Positions 41,047 through 41,072 of a stretch of DNA of 41,072 bases are shown piece by piece. Position 1 is the stretch's first letter. Every line of letters starts with the position of its first letter. Where the stretch lies: contig JAEURH010000023.1 in the NCBI GenBank assembly GCA_016789365.1, forward strand, positions 1 through 41,072. The letters run 5' to 3'. The notes under the pieces are model-generated. The model searched no databases and was not told the origin of the DNA. It saw only the letters and a list, made by a program, of their open reading frames with translations. The position numbers and the translations under genes are program-made. This stretch comes from Anaerolineales bacterium. Lineage in GTDB: Bacteria > Chloroflexota > Anaerolineae > Anaerolineales > Villigracilaceae.

Positions 41047-41072
41047 GTCATTGCGAGCCGAAGGCGAAGCAA
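41047..41072. repeat. CATTGCGAG...GAAGCAA repeat, cut by window end
   Basis: GTCATTGCGAG (41047-41057) followed by GAAGCAA at the end matches the left arms of the element at 32717-32811. Confidence 0.7.

Noticed and set aside
1-41072. CRISPR array or transposase gene
   Set aside because: No regularly spaced direct repeats and no transposase or integrase frame were found; the repeats present are palindromic and scattered.

Overview
The window reads as a chromosomal segment of an Anaerolineae-type bacterium (Chloroflexota). This is inferred from three things: a conserved-looking operon built round a glutamate-mutase-type MutL ATPase with Thr/Pro/Ala-rich membrane proteins, a Ycf45-like AAA+R3H protein, and many short palindromic repeats at gene ends. 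No rRNA is present to confirm it. Housekeeping genes are intact. Several genes have near-consensus promoters placed so that transcripts would start at, or close to, the start codon.

Layout. 1-1447: ABC-F ATPase, cut by the window edge. 1483-1633: a promoter plus a compact structured region ending in a terminator, a candidate small RNA. 1632-6275: an AT-rich defence-like island with a divergent DUF3800 gene, a MORC-like GHKL ATPase fused to a PD-(D/E)XK nuclease, and a DNA methyltransferase. Both large genes carry exactly one in-frame TAA and are otherwise open from end to end. 6277-12716: proC, ruvA, map, a DinB/ClbS-like protein, a HEPN/MNT pair, tmk, a DUF6438 protein and the AAA-R3H protein. 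13051-16822: a PH-like membrane protein, a DUF389-like/SH3b fusion and a phosphohexomutase. 16847-17623: an unrecognised membrane protein.

17704-26003: an eight-gene, tightly overlapping minus-strand operon of mostly uncharacterised membrane proteins round the MutL-type ASKHA ATPase, including a zinc-ribbon protein with about a dozen Pro-x-Trp-Leu motifs. No glutamate mutase lies in the window. This is the best candidate for an undescribed system. 26130-27788: glgC with a 34-residue membrane ORF in its leader, then tRNA-Leu(CAA). 27911-33715: ychF, pepF with a histone-H1-like Lys/Ala tail, ssb with an overlapping 20-codon leader ORF, a 71-residue protein, panC and a membrane-anchored hydrolase.

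33742-41026: a minus-strand cluster with two tandem DarA/PstA-like (cyclic-di-AMP receptor type) proteins, an ArsB/NhaD-type transporter coupled to a CBS protein, a double-Usp domain fused to a glucosyl-3-phosphoglycerate-synthase-like glycosyltransferase, and two GT4 glycosyltransferases. Together these suggest ion and compatible-solute homeostasis (inference). Intergenic spaces are filled by at least four families of palindromic repeats, two of them recurring within the window.
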